Positions 47,426 to 57,437 of a stretch of 64,000 nucleotides of DNA are shown piece by piece. Below the pieces are notes generated by a model. It saw only the letters and a list, made by a program, of their open reading frames with translations, was not told the DNA's origin and searched no databases. A program made the position numbers and the translations under genes. Within the stretch, counting starts at the first letter, position 1; every line of letters begins with the position of its first letter. The stretch is from Ciborinia camelliae (Eukaryota; Ascomycota; Leotiomycetes; Helotiales; Sclerotiniaceae). The stretch spans positions 2,014,427 to 2,078,426 of the forward strand of contig JANPYM010000010.1 in the NCBI GenBank assembly GCA_025890175.1, read 5' to 3'.

Positions 47426-48029
47426 ACCTTTGCTCCTCTATCAATTTACCGATTCATTCACACCCACACCCACACTCACACACTCACACCCAAAACGCAA
47501 TATCACAGGTATAAAAATACAGATCATGAAAGTGACAAGCTCATCTAAAGGGATTATATTACGTGAGTGAGGTTGAACTTCACGTTCTATATATTTGCAG
47601 CCATGCAGTCAGTGACATCTCAAGATAGGTAGTACTCACATCTCACAAATAATAGTGCATTTAAAGGAATCGATTCAGTTTCTTAGATGTAGACTTTAAT
47701 TCAATAGGTAGGTAGGTAGGTTGAACAATCAAAAGCCCCTAAGTACCTAATAAGCCAGACCTTGATCTAGAAGGAAACTTGAATGACTGGGTTGATAATC
47801 CATCCAAGCAGTACCAGTGTTTTCCAACTTCAACGCCTCTTTACGTAGTATTCTGTAAGCACTTTGCATGTTGAAATTGTTGCTGTTGTAATTGGGTATC
47901 TTGATTTTGATCCAAAATCACAACGGGCAAGGCAAGAAGGGACTGTTTTACGCCCCCATCCCGGGCTTACCCATTCAACCATTACCATGTGGGCATTCTG
48001 CCACTGATTGAGAAATTGGGTTTGGTGGT
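47426..48029. other. Intergenic, between pseudogene and peroxiredoxin
   Basis: About 600 bp: a CA-rich simple repeat at about 47458-47500, a GTAGGTAGGTAGG run near 47707, no gene. Confidence 0.55.
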
Positions 48030-49283
48030 TTAACCTAAGACTTTTTCTGCGGCGCTCACTGTGCGTGGGAATTATGTTAGTCTTTTCCCTTTGGTATTTT
48101 TCCTTTCGGTTTTCTGGTGCCAAGTTGCTGGGGGTATCACGGATCTGACAAGATTGCCGAAAGAAAGAAAAATGAAAGGGAAGAGAAGAGACGGGGAAAG
48201 GGAGAGAATATACCATCTAAACCGGTATTATCGGGCTCAACATGGAGAGCCTTGACTTTTCCATCTTCGATTTGGAGGGCATAGCGTTTACTGCGGGGAC
48301 CACCGACTAGAAGATCGAAAGTTAGTAGGAGATCATTGGATATTGCAGGAAGGAGAGGGACAGGTAAGATGAAGTTAGATGAAATGGATGAGTGGTAAGG
48401 GGGACTTACAGATGGCGGTGCCGTCAAAGGTTAGGTCGAGAGCGGAAGTGAAGGATGCGGTTGGGTCGCCGAGGAAGCGGATCTAGAGGGAACTGTGTTA
48501 GCATGGAGGTTGAAAGGATGGTAATTGAAAATCGTCGGGGATTGGGATTGGGAAAGGGAAAGTAAAAGGATAGGAGTGAATAGGGGATAGGTGGATATTT
48601 TGGACGAAGGGAGTATCGAGTACGTGTATAAGATGAGGAAAGTAAACATACACCAGATTCACCAGTAGGATCAAGAGTTAAGCCCCATGCTTTGGTACTA
48701 GAAATTCCGTATTAGTATTGATTGATATTTTCATTCATAAGATATGGTCGATGGGAATAGCATGGTACGAATTGCATCTTCGCAAAATTGTTCACTTGCC
48801 CACTTGCTAACTTACACAAATGGATCATTAACCGCAACTACAAACACATCACCTGCTTCCTTGAGCTTGGGGTGGTTGATGTAACCTGGGATGTGAGAGT
48901 TGGAACATGAAGGGCCTAGTTTAGTGTTAGTTTACGATTGTTATCTTTTCAACTTTTCTCCGTGTATTTTTGTAATCTCATTTATATATCAAAAATCTTC
49001 AATCTACCAAAATCTTATGAAGATGGAAGAGATCTCAGTGGAGATTGGATTGGATTTGAAGAGAAAGGGAAAATGACACACTAAAAGCAGCAGGAACCCC
49101 AATGATCAAAGCTTTACCAGTAGTAAGCTCACTCAAATTGACCTTGTTGGCGGGGGAATTCTCGACCAAAGTATCGAGGTTGGGGATCTTATCACCGACT
49201 TTGATGAATGCGCGGGGGGTGGTGGAGAATGTACGGAAAGCCTGGGGGGAAGCAAGGCGGCGCATAGCGAATCGGGTTGCCAT
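48030..49283 (-). CDS. Mitochondrial peroxiredoxin, Prx5/Ahp1 type
   Basis: Six exons (49283-49082, 48915-48816, 48697-48652, 48482-48410, 48306-48214, 48058-48030) give 180 residues. The N-terminus MATRFAMRRLASPQAFRTFS is an arginine-rich mitochondrial targeting signal. The mature protein has FIKVGDKIPNLDTL, then ALIIGVPAAFSPSCSNSHIP, whose Cys in SPSCS is the peroxidatic residue, VFVVAVNDPFVTKAWG, IRFLGDPTASFTSALDLTF, RSKRYALQIEDGKVK and VEPDNTGL. The last exon is only 29 nt and encodes VSAAEKVLG, the conserved end of the family. These thiol peroxidases reduce hydrogen peroxide and alkyl hydroperoxides. It is divergent from the GH93 gene. Confidence 0.93.
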
Positions 49284-50211
49284 TTTGTCGGGAAGGTTAG
49301 GTTAGTTGGGGAGTTGAGGTTATTGATGTTTTGGAATGGTGTTGAGGGTTGATAGGGGATAGTTGTCGAGTTGAGAAGGTGAGGATATTCAGTTAGGGAT
49401 GATGTTTTGGAAATGCACAAGGTTGGGTAGGGAAGTTGGAAGCGATGGTAACGTGCACGTGCTGAGGGGATCATCACTTCTTGCCCTGTTTGAGAATAAG
49501 GTTATGTCATAGGAGATACTCGAGTAGGTATTGATATTGAATCCATGGATTTTGAAACTTCACTACCTAGGTACCTACCTAGGAATTCTACATGCTGTCA
49601 GTCAATTAACGCTTCGTTGGTAACTAAATTAACATCACCAACATCTCAATGATTATATCATCAATACTAGATTAGTCATATAACATTTTAGCACTGACCG
49701 CACCATATTTCTCTACCTCGGCACAAAACTCCATCCCAATCTACCTACTTCCAGGTACCAGGTAGTTCATGAATAATTAAGCTTCGGACCAACAATTCTA
49801 CCACCAAAACATATTCAATCTATCAATATTAACCCTATGCTTTCCCTCACGAGTCACATGGTAACATCTCCACGCCAAGTACAAGTGTTATTGCCAGCCA
49901 TAGTGCGATGTTGCTAGCGCACCCATCCGATTGGTGCGCATCGAGGCGCACTGGGAGAAACCTTCTTGCGAAGGAGTCCCGTGTTCCTGACCAACACGCT
50001 CCAGTATGATGTTTGCGGGGATCACCAAGTGGATATCCCCGGACTGGAGAATCCGATGACCCCCTTCTCACGCGGGGTATTTTTCCGGAGTCCCTTGTCG
50101 TGAATGGACCTGGGGAATGCCAAGGTAGGTATGGAGGGAATATAAAAGTAATGAGAATTCTCTTTGTCATTTCTGTTGTGTGTTCATCTCATATCTATCT
50201 ACATACTCAAG
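49284..50211. promoter_or_regulatory. Divergent promoter region peroxiredoxin / GH93
   Basis: 928 bp without a gene. A strong CCTAGGTACCTACCTAGG palindrome lies at about 49566-49583. Confidence 0.55.
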
Positions 50212-51424
50212 ATGCGGTTCTTCTCCTTTGCACTGCTCACTGCAGTGTTCGAGACGGTTCTCGCAGCTCCTGCACTTGCTCCCTTTGGTACTTTTTCCGA
50301 CGTCACGGTTTTTACTCCCGGGGCCAATTGGACGGATCCCGGGGTACTCTATGCACGAACCGTCGAGTTACCCGGCGGGGTCCTCCTAGCTACATGGGAG
50401 AACTACAGTCCCGAGCCTCCTCTCGTCTATTTCCCCATCTTCAAAAGTACAGATGGTGGGGAATCATGGAAACACATCTCGAATATCACGGATCAGGTTA
50501 ATGGATGGGGGTTGAGATATCAACCATTCTTATACTTGATGAAGGAAAAGGTGGGAAAGTACCCCGCCGGTACGATTCTTGCGACGGGAAATTCTATCCC
50601 GACGGATCTGAGCAAGACCCAGATTGATGTCTATGCAAGTTTGGATTGTGGATACACTTGGGAATATGTATCGACCGTGGCGAATGGTGGTGCGGCCATT
50701 CCTAACAATGGAGTTCCCGCCATTTGGGAACCTTTCCTGCTCACATACAACGGACAGATCGTTCGTAAGTACTCTCCAAGGAGTCTATCCCCGCCGCCAT
50801 AAACACTAACCAAGCGCCAAAGTCTACTACTCCGACCAGCGCGACCCACTCTACGGACAAAAGCTCGTGCACACCGTGTCCCCCGATCTTCTCACATGGG
50901 GCGACCTCGTCGACGACGTCCACTACCCCACCTACACCGCGCGACCCGGCATGACGACCATCGCGCTGCTGCCCAACGGGCAATACATGATGACGTACGA
51001 ATACGGCGGCGGCCCCACGATCAACCAGACCTCGACCTACCAATTCCCCATCTACTACCGGCTGTCCGCCTCCCCGCTCACCTTCCTATCCTCCCCGGGC
51101 CTCCCCCTCATCACCAACAACGGCATCCAGCCGACCGGTTCCCCCTACCTCACCTGGACTCCCGTCGGCGGCCCCAACGGCACCCTCATCGTCAGCAGCG
51201 GCGGCCGCACCGAGGTCTTTGTGAACCGCGCGTTGGGCGCCCAAGAGGAATGGAAGACGGTGCGGACCCCCGAGGCCGTTAGTTATACCCGCCATGTGAG
51301 GGTGTTGGAGAGTAATGCGAATCACCTGTTGATTATGGGCGGGGGCAAATTGCCCCCGAGCTCTTCGAATACGGTGACTGTGAGTGTGATTGATATTACC
51401 GAGGGGCTGGCGGCGGAGTCGTGA
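50212..51424 (+). CDS. Secreted exo-1,5-alpha-L-arabinanase, glycoside hydrolase family 93
   Basis: Two exons (50212-50764, 50823-51424) give 384 residues. MRFFSFALLTAVFETVLA is a signal peptide. The mature protein shows the GH93 six-bladed propeller pattern: VTVFTPGANWTDPGVLYART, LLATWENYSPEPP, the BNR/Asp-box FKSTDGGESW, QVNGWGLRYQPFLY, NNGVPAIWEPFLL, YYSDQRDPLYGQKLVHTVS, RPGMTTIALLPNGQYMMTYE and QPTGSPYLTWTPVGGPNGTL. Several N-glycosylation sequons are present. Family members release arabinobiose from the end of pectic arabinan, consistent with a plant-associated fungus. Exon 2 is markedly GC-rich relative to exon 1. Confidence 0.92.
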
Positions 51425-51571
51425 TGCGTTGGGATTTTTTTATCGATGATAAAAACTAAAAAACCAAGAAATTAAAAACCAAGAAATGTAAAATGAAAAA
51501 TACTCTCTCCTATAGAAATTTACCTATTTACCTATTTACCTATCTTACCAATATCTACCTATATATATAAT
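51425..51571. other. GH93 3' UTR ending in target site ATAAT
   Basis: Short AT-rich spacer; the last five bases (51567-51571, ATAAT) are duplicated after the LTR element. Confidence 0.7.
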
Positions 51572-51765
51572 TGTTGGAGCAAATAGGTGAATATAACACG
51601 TGACTAGACACTAGACCACTAACGCCTATCACGTCTATATAGTTCACCTTTCACCCACACTCTCTTAACTAAAACGTCACCAATACTACAAAGATTCATA
51701 CCTATATTATTAACCACCTTATTTCCGCATATGCGTGTATTCATACCCCCTGATGTAAACCGACA
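51572..51765. repeat. Left LTR, 194 bp
   Basis: Aligns base for base with the right LTR; ten differences, all A here versus G in the right copy. Confidence 0.92.
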
Positions 51766-52032
51766 CTAATTAGTTGTTGTTCATCTTTTCAATATAAACT
51801 TATTCTAATTTTGAATTTCACAAATTAGCTAGATCATCTCAAAAAAGATTCAACTTGGTTGTCACAAAGCGTTATCAACACTTATACGCAAACAATTAGG
51901 TTGAATGCTAAAAAGAATGCTTTCTGCGATGTCACCCGAAAAAGCTATTCAGAAGTTCAGGTTTTGATTATCTTGATACGAAAAGCGCTGTTAGCATCAA
52001 GCGTACCATCATAATTCGAAATACATACTTTT

Positions 52033-52231
52033 CGACGCGGTGTCACCCGTCGAGGACTGATCCACTTCCTATACGTCCATCACGTACCAGTTCAGAAGCT
52101 AAACAATCAAGAAATATACTCTCTTCGAGGGATATAAGAGTTCAGGTTCGAATTCATACTTCTCGGCGCGGTGTCACCCGTCGAGGAGCTTCGATTCGAA
52201 TACATACTTTTCGGCGCGGTGTCACCCGTTG
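52033..52231. repeat. Iterated hairpin motif inside the LTR element
   Basis: CGACG-C-GGTG-T-CACC-CGTCG at 52033-52052 can fold into a nine-pair stem with a one-base bulge. It recurs at 52164-52183 and 52212-52231 with G-T pairs, and a shorter form lies at about 51923-51939. The mutated element at the right edge keeps related copies near 63607, 63667 and 63807. Confidence 0.75.
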
Positions 52232-52638
52232 AAAACTGATCCACTCTCTATACATCTATCACGTACATACAACTCGAGCTAAACACTTCAAAAATCTACG
52301 AATTCCATCATCCCACCTCGATTCCCTACCTCCGAATCAAACTTCAAAATCTACGAATTCCATCATCCCACCTCGATTTCCTACCTCCAAGTCGAACTTC
52401 AAAATACAGATCTCTTGATTGAGCCCTTCTGCCACTCTGCCAACTTCGAGGCATTCAACACACCCCCCCCCTCTCTCAAATTCGACATCCCCCCCCCTAT
52501 CATCTCTTCAAATTCGACCCCCCTCATCTCTTCAAATTCAACCTCATTTCACCTTCAAATTCGACCCCCCATCATCTCCTCAAATTCGACTTCCTCATCT
52601 CTTCAAATTCGACCCCCCCCCCCCACCTTATCACTCTC

Positions 52639-52648
52639 NNNNNNNNNN
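52639..52648. other. Assembly gap (10 N)
   Basis: Ten N in the element interior. The same poly-C plus accttatcactctc stretch stands on both sides. Confidence 0.98.
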
Positions 52649-53006
52649 ACCCCCCCCCCCCACCTTATCACTCTCAATTTTCGACCTACCCCTCACTATT
52701 CACTCAAAAATACGGTATGCCAACGATTCTTTTGCGCTACCTACATCACCCCTACACTTATACGTACCCCATATAGCTCTACGCTTCGATTCTACGATTC
52801 AACTTTACGTTTCAGCCTCGGAACCTTATTTCGACCTCGGGACCTTATTTCGACTTCAAGTTCAAGTTCCCGAAGGGATAAGGCATGAAGCTAGGAACAG
52901 GATAGGGCATAAGGGCATACAGGCATACAGGCATACAGGTATAGGGCATATGAGTAGGATTATATGTATTTAGCTTTTTTCTCTTTCTCTTTTTAAGAGT
53001 TGCCAG

Positions 53007-53200
53007 TGTTGGAGCAAATAGGTGAATATAACACGTGACTAGGCACTAGGCCACTAGCGCCTATCACGTCTATATAGTTCACCTTTCACCCACACTCTCT
53101 TAGCTAAAACGTCACCAATACTACAGAGATTCATACCTATATTGTTGACCACCTTATTTCCGCATATGCGTGTGTTCATACCCCCTGGTGTGAACCGACA
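53007..53200. repeat. Right LTR, 194 bp
   Basis: Same length as the left LTR, TGTTGG..CCGACA ends, followed by the ATAAT target duplication. Confidence 0.92.
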
Positions 53201-53205
53201 ATAAT

Positions 53206-54455
53206 TTATAAGCTCATCATCATTATTATCATTATTCTTATTATTATTATTATTAACTTCACATGACATGACTTAATATAACATAAATAAAGCATAATGA
53301 AAATTTCTTTTTTCCCCATGTTCAAGTAAGTAAGTAAATCCATCTATCTGATTTTGATTTTGATATAATTATATTGCAACTTATAACTTCAAATTATTTA
53401 TACCTAGATACCTAAATATTATAAAGATATAGTTAATCCATATGTCTTATTATCATTATCATCATCATCATTATCATCATCATCATCTCCATTCCCATAA
53501 TACTAATACTAATACTAATACTGTACAAGAAGATAAAAGAAAATAAAATAAAAGAAGAAATTTCTAGTCTATATGTATTTATATATAATATTTATATATT
53601 AAATACAAATGATTCTCCAGTACTAGTAATAGTTTTTTTGGGATTTAGATCAATAATTCAACGCATAATTCAATATATAATATTAACCAAAGTATACCTA
53701 ATATCAAAGCATAATTCAACGCATAATATTAACCAAAGTATAATAACAATACCAAAGTATAATACAAAGAAAGAATCAACAAGATACGATACAATCAAGC
53801 AAGCAAGCAAGCGCCAATACCTACCTAGCTCCGGGGCACTTCAATAATTTCAACGATTTCCACAATTCCAACGATTTCAACAATTTCAACGATTCATAAA
53901 CCCACGTATCAACCCACGTATCAATATGCAGTCCCCAATGAGATTTTTCGTCATCGCAGGAAAGGTAATTAATTACACATCCATCACACGTTAGGATGGA
54001 TACCCCTTCAGGGCAAAGATAATCGCATATAATAATAATATATCAAGAACCAAGATTCCATTTTCCATATTCCATTTTTCATATCCAATCATATCATATC
54101 ATATCATATAATCCATTCAAATGATGCCTCGCTCCCAACAACATAAATATCCACGTGGTATCTCCGCCTTGCGCCAAATTGCATTCATTAGAGACCCTCA
54201 AGTCCATGCATACAAGTATGTAAACATTTAGACATACATACAGACATAAACATAAACATAAACATGAAAGAAATAATCCACAAGTCCGCACCACCCACAC
54301 ATACTAGGTAGTGAGAACAAACCACTCGTGTTAACTCAAAGTTCCAACCAACGATAATGTTATTCATAAATGTCTTCCAAAACAAATCACGACATGCTCA
54401 TGCTCATGCTCGCCAAGTTCATTATTAAAAATGAATCAAAATCAATAGAGTAAAT
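53206..54455. other. AT-rich low-complexity intergenic region
   Basis: Contains ATT and ATC trinucleotide runs (53210-53260, 53448-53490), CTAATA units (53500-53522), a duplicated phrase with CATAATTCAACGCATAAT near 53655 and 53707, and AACGATTTC-type repeats near 53845-53895. No gene. Confidence 0.6.
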
Positions 54456-57437
54456 TCAAAGCTCTGCTTCCGAAGCCTCCGAAAAGTCAACTGGGATTCC
54501 AGATTTCGAGACTGCACTACCCAACTGGACAGATTTGTCGCTTGCTTCACGTTCGTAATTTTCCTCTTGCACGGCCACGGTTGCAGGATCGATCCCACGC
54601 GCATAAGCCAACATATCGATGCTATCGTCATCATCATCTTCATCTTCATCTTCTACATCCATAGCATCATCATCCGAAGATACTTGTATGTCATTTTCAG
54701 ACATTACATCCTCATCTCTCTCTAGAGGTTTGTCCCGGAGATGAGCGATGCCGAAGAACGAAGATGAATCGGAATATTCGCTTGTGTAGTCGGTACTAGA
54801 GAACATGCTGTAATAAGAGGACGGCTCGGGTAGTGCGGATGGTTTAAGCGCCACAAATTCTTCCGAAATGTTTTCTGTCTTGATGGGCAAATTCTCGTAT
54901 GGTCGAGTTGGTATAGGAGACAGAGGCTCATTGACACGAGAGGTCAAGCGGGTTAATTTGCCGATTGTGCTGTCTGCCTTCTCCTGAAGGTTTGAATTAT
55001 GAAATGAATCTAGCGAAGACTTTGGAATGGTATGTAAAATCCTCTTCGAAATTGAGCGGGGTGCACTGGATTTAGAGATTTTGATAGGAGCATGATCACT
55101 TTCCATGGTCCATCGTGTATGTACCTTGTAAAGCAAGTGGTCAGCTGGTTGAACGCCGCCAATCCCACTGGCATTGAAGTCAACGATAGACGAGGAATAT
55201 CCTGGGTTATCGCAAGTTAGGTCGGTAGTGAAATCGAAGTCCATGTCATCAGAAAGTACACTTGGAGTTTGAGGTCTTGTTTCGGGGGTTTGAAACAAAT
55301 CAACTCCTTTAGAATAGTCTTTGAAAGGTCTAAATGGCAAGAGAGAGCCAGAAGGAGTCCTATTTTTAAGGAGATGTCTTTGAGGGTGTGAGCAGCCAAC
55401 CGCGTCTCGAGTATGGCTGCTATAGCCATCTTTGTCAACACCAGTGATATGTAGCGGAGTTTCAATATTGCCACGATCACCGGAGAGATCACAAAAAAAC
55501 TTTGCACCGTTGTAGAATATCATCGGCCCATCGTCTCGCGGAGTATCGTTGCCATGTGTTTCGCCAGGAGATGCAAAGCCGGTAAGATTGTAATTCCCTT
55601 GCGACACGACGCTTCCATCGCAGGATGCTTCATAGGAATGTTGCGGATAACGACCAAATATCGGCTCATAGAAAAGGGCACCAGTTGTAACACCACCCAC
55701 TGAATTCTCATTTAATATTTTCGATGGTGCTTGCCCTGTGAAAGTAAATTTGTTCGCCTGAACTTTGCGCCTTTTGCGCGAAGCTTCATCACTACCATCA
55801 CTATCGAGAGGGGATCGACGATGAACACTACTACCACCACTATCACTACTTAGCCTTGTGCCCTTAGTGCCACCTCTCCATCGCAGCTTTTTGCCATCTG
55901 GAGAGATTTGAAGCTTTTTACTCAGTTCCGTGACAGCAGATCTGATAAAATCAGGGGTAACGTTAATTATATGCAATTGCGCCATGTTGATGAGAAGGTT
56001 CAAATAAACCCACCCCTCGGCGTCAACGGCAGCGTCTTGTAATTCTTCCGTTAATAGCTGAGGGGCTGAAATACCAAGGTGGCGAATATACTCGACATTA
56101 TCAGAACCAACTTGGTCACGATCTGGATCTAAGTCCAGAGGTCTAGTCGGCCTCTGCTCCGGCGAAGGAGATCCGCGAGACTTTCGGGGAGGAGAATTTG
56201 ACTGTTCTGTTGGCGATTGGCTAGTCTTTGGGTTCTTTTGAACACTTACCAGGCCCTGTCTGTCAAGCTCCATGTTATGTGGCCCAATGTGAGCTTCACG
56301 CACACCCTCTTTGGGCTGAAGTTGGCTTTGAGAGATCTGATCCGCTCTCGCAGCAGACCTAGACACTTCTTGTTGTTGCAAAGAATGGCTGTGTAAACCA
56401 ATGAGCGATCCTTTCTTTCCTGTAAATAATTGTTCTAAGCGTCGGACAACCATCCTTTTCCTCTGATTCTCTGTCATTTCTAGCGAAGTTCTCGGCTGTA
56501 ACCCCTGTGGAATATCTTGTAGAAAGTCTTGCATTTGTCGGTCTGTCGTATGCCGCGTTTGAGCTGTTTGATGTCCTTCTCCGGCCGAAGAGCTATAAGA
56601 TGGACCGGTTCTTGACATTGACGCATATGCGGAATCAGTGGGTCGGGAATTGCATCCCGAGGAAACGGATTTATAGTTTGAAGTTTTACCAGAGAGTGGA
56701 TAAGCCTTTGACGGGCGGTCTGACGGAACCTTGATGCTGACATCCTCAGATGAACTGTCGAAACTAGTAGAAAATGCATAAAGAAGCTCTTCCAACTCTC
56801 TTCGTTTGCGTGCTGATAAGGAATGGATTTTTATTTCGAAGAGTTTTTCGCTCTCCAAGTGGGTGGCAGATGAGCGCCTATATCTTCTCAATCTTTCCTT
56901 CAACTTTTGATTTTCAATCGTCAAATCATCAATGATACTGCGATACTCTTCCGAAGCACTGCCATCTCGAGATCTCGATATGGCGTTTAATGGGTGTAGG
57001 CTGTATCGTTTGCTTCGGAAAGTTAACTCTTTACTGGAATCGGTATCATCGTTAGAGCTTTGCTGAAGAAAATATGGCGGGTCACCTGGGAATATGTCAA
57101 TATATGGAAGCTGGTGAAGCTTCTCATCTAACCACTTACTGGTCTCTCCAGATTCCTGATTGGGAGCAATCCCTGGGCGTGCGTTTGAGTGGTCAAACCA
57201 GTCCTTCACGTTTGTTCCGACGGTATCTTCTGAATCCTCTGATGTTTGTTCCCTCAGAGGTGAGATAGAATTGCCATCTGGCTCAGTAGCTGTGTCCACA
57301 TTCGCTAAAGTACTTGAAGCTGGCTTTATGTTTCCAATACAAGGAACATTGTGTCTTAAGGAGACAGAGAGATGAGCCGGAGGTCTTCGAGGATGGGAAT
57401 CAGTCGCAACTATAGGTGAACTTGACTCCAAACTCAT
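54456..57437 (-). CDS. frq: Frequency (FRQ) circadian clock protein
   Basis: A single uninterrupted frame of 993 residues, close to the length of Neurospora FRQ. FRQ is the negative element of the fungal clock: with FRH and casein kinase 1 it inhibits the White Collar complex. Landmarks: HPRRPPAHLSVSLRHN (about 15-30), WFDHSNARP (80-88), a coiled coil in EEYRSIIDDLTIENQKLKER (about 163-182), the CK1-docking segment RKRMVVRRLEQLFTGKKG (326-343), EGWVYLNLLINMAQLHIINV (474-493, second CK1 site), SPDGKKLRWRGG (512-523), an NLS (ASRKRRKV, 552-559) and an acidic C-terminus with phospho-acceptor-rich sequence. The first internal Met after codon 1 is at about 274, so a Neurospora-like short isoform starting near codon 100 is not encoded. 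Confidence 0.95.
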   Translation of the reverse strand: MSLESSSPIVATDSHPRRPPAHLSVSLRHNVPCIGNIKPASSTLANVDTATEPDGNSISPLREQTSEDSEDTVGTNVKDWFDHSNARPGIAPNQESGETSKWLDEKLHQLPYIDIFPGDPPYFLQQSSNDDTDSSKELTFRSKRYSLHPLNAISRSRDGSASEEYRSIIDDLTIENQKLKERLRRYRRSSATHLESEKLFEIKIHSLSARKRRELEELLYAFSTSFDSSSEDVSIKVPSDRPSKAYPLSGKTSNYKSVSSGCNSRPTDSAYASMSRTGPSYSSSAGEGHQTAQTRHTTDRQMQDFLQDIPQGLQPRTSLEMTENQRKRMVVRRLEQLFTGKKGSLIGLHSHSLQQQEVSRSAARADQISQSQLQPKEGVREAHIGPHNMELDRQGLVSVQKNPKTSQSPTEQSNSPPRKSRGSPSPEQRPTRPLDLDPDRDQVGSDNVEYIRHLGISAPQLLTEELQDAAVDAEGWVYLNLLINMAQLHIINVTPDFIRSAVTELSKKLQISPDGKKLRWRGGTKGTRLSSDSGGSSVHRRSPLDSDGSDEASRKRRKVQANKFTFTGQAPSKILNENSVGGVTTGALFYEPIFGRYPQHSYEASCDGSVVSQGNYNLTGFASPGETHGNDTPRDDGPMIFYNGAKFFCDLSGDRGNIETPLHITGVDKDGYSSHTRDAVGCSHPQRHLLKNRTPSGSLLPFRPFKDYSKGVDLFQTPETRPQTPSVLSDDMDFDFTTDLTCDNPGYSSSIVDFNASGIGGVQPADHLLYKVHTRWTMESDHAPIKISKSSAPRSISKRILHTIPKSSLDSFHNSNLQEKADSTIGKLTRLTSRVNEPLSPIPTRPYENLPIKTENISEEFVALKPSALPEPSSYYSMFSSTDYTSEYSDSSSFFGIAHLRDKPLERDEDVMSENDIQVSSDDDAMDVEDEDEDDDDDSIDMLAYARGIDPATVAVQEENYEREASDKSVQLGSAVSKSGIPVDFSEASEAEL

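Larger units (their letters stand above)
51572..53200. mobile_element. Non-autonomous LTR retrotransposon (TRIM/LARD-like), complete with target duplication
   Basis: Two 194-bp direct repeats (51572-51765 and 53007-53200) begin TGTTGG and end CCGACA, the usual TG..CA borders. The flanks carry the same 5 bp, ATAAT, before the left LTR (51567-51571) and after the right (53201-53205). The 1241-bp interior (51766-53006) has no gag or pol frames; the long frames at 52415-52973 are low-complexity and cross the N gap. The interior holds an iterated GGTGTCACC hairpin, a ~56-bp tandem repeat (52286-52410) and pyrimidine/C runs. No convincing primer-binding site or polypurine tract was found, so orientation is undecided. 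Movement would need enzymes from another element. Confidence 0.88.

Noticed and set aside
52415..52973. Long open frames across the N gap
   Set aside because: They are products of C-rich low-complexity sequence in the LTR-element interior and contain undefined residues.
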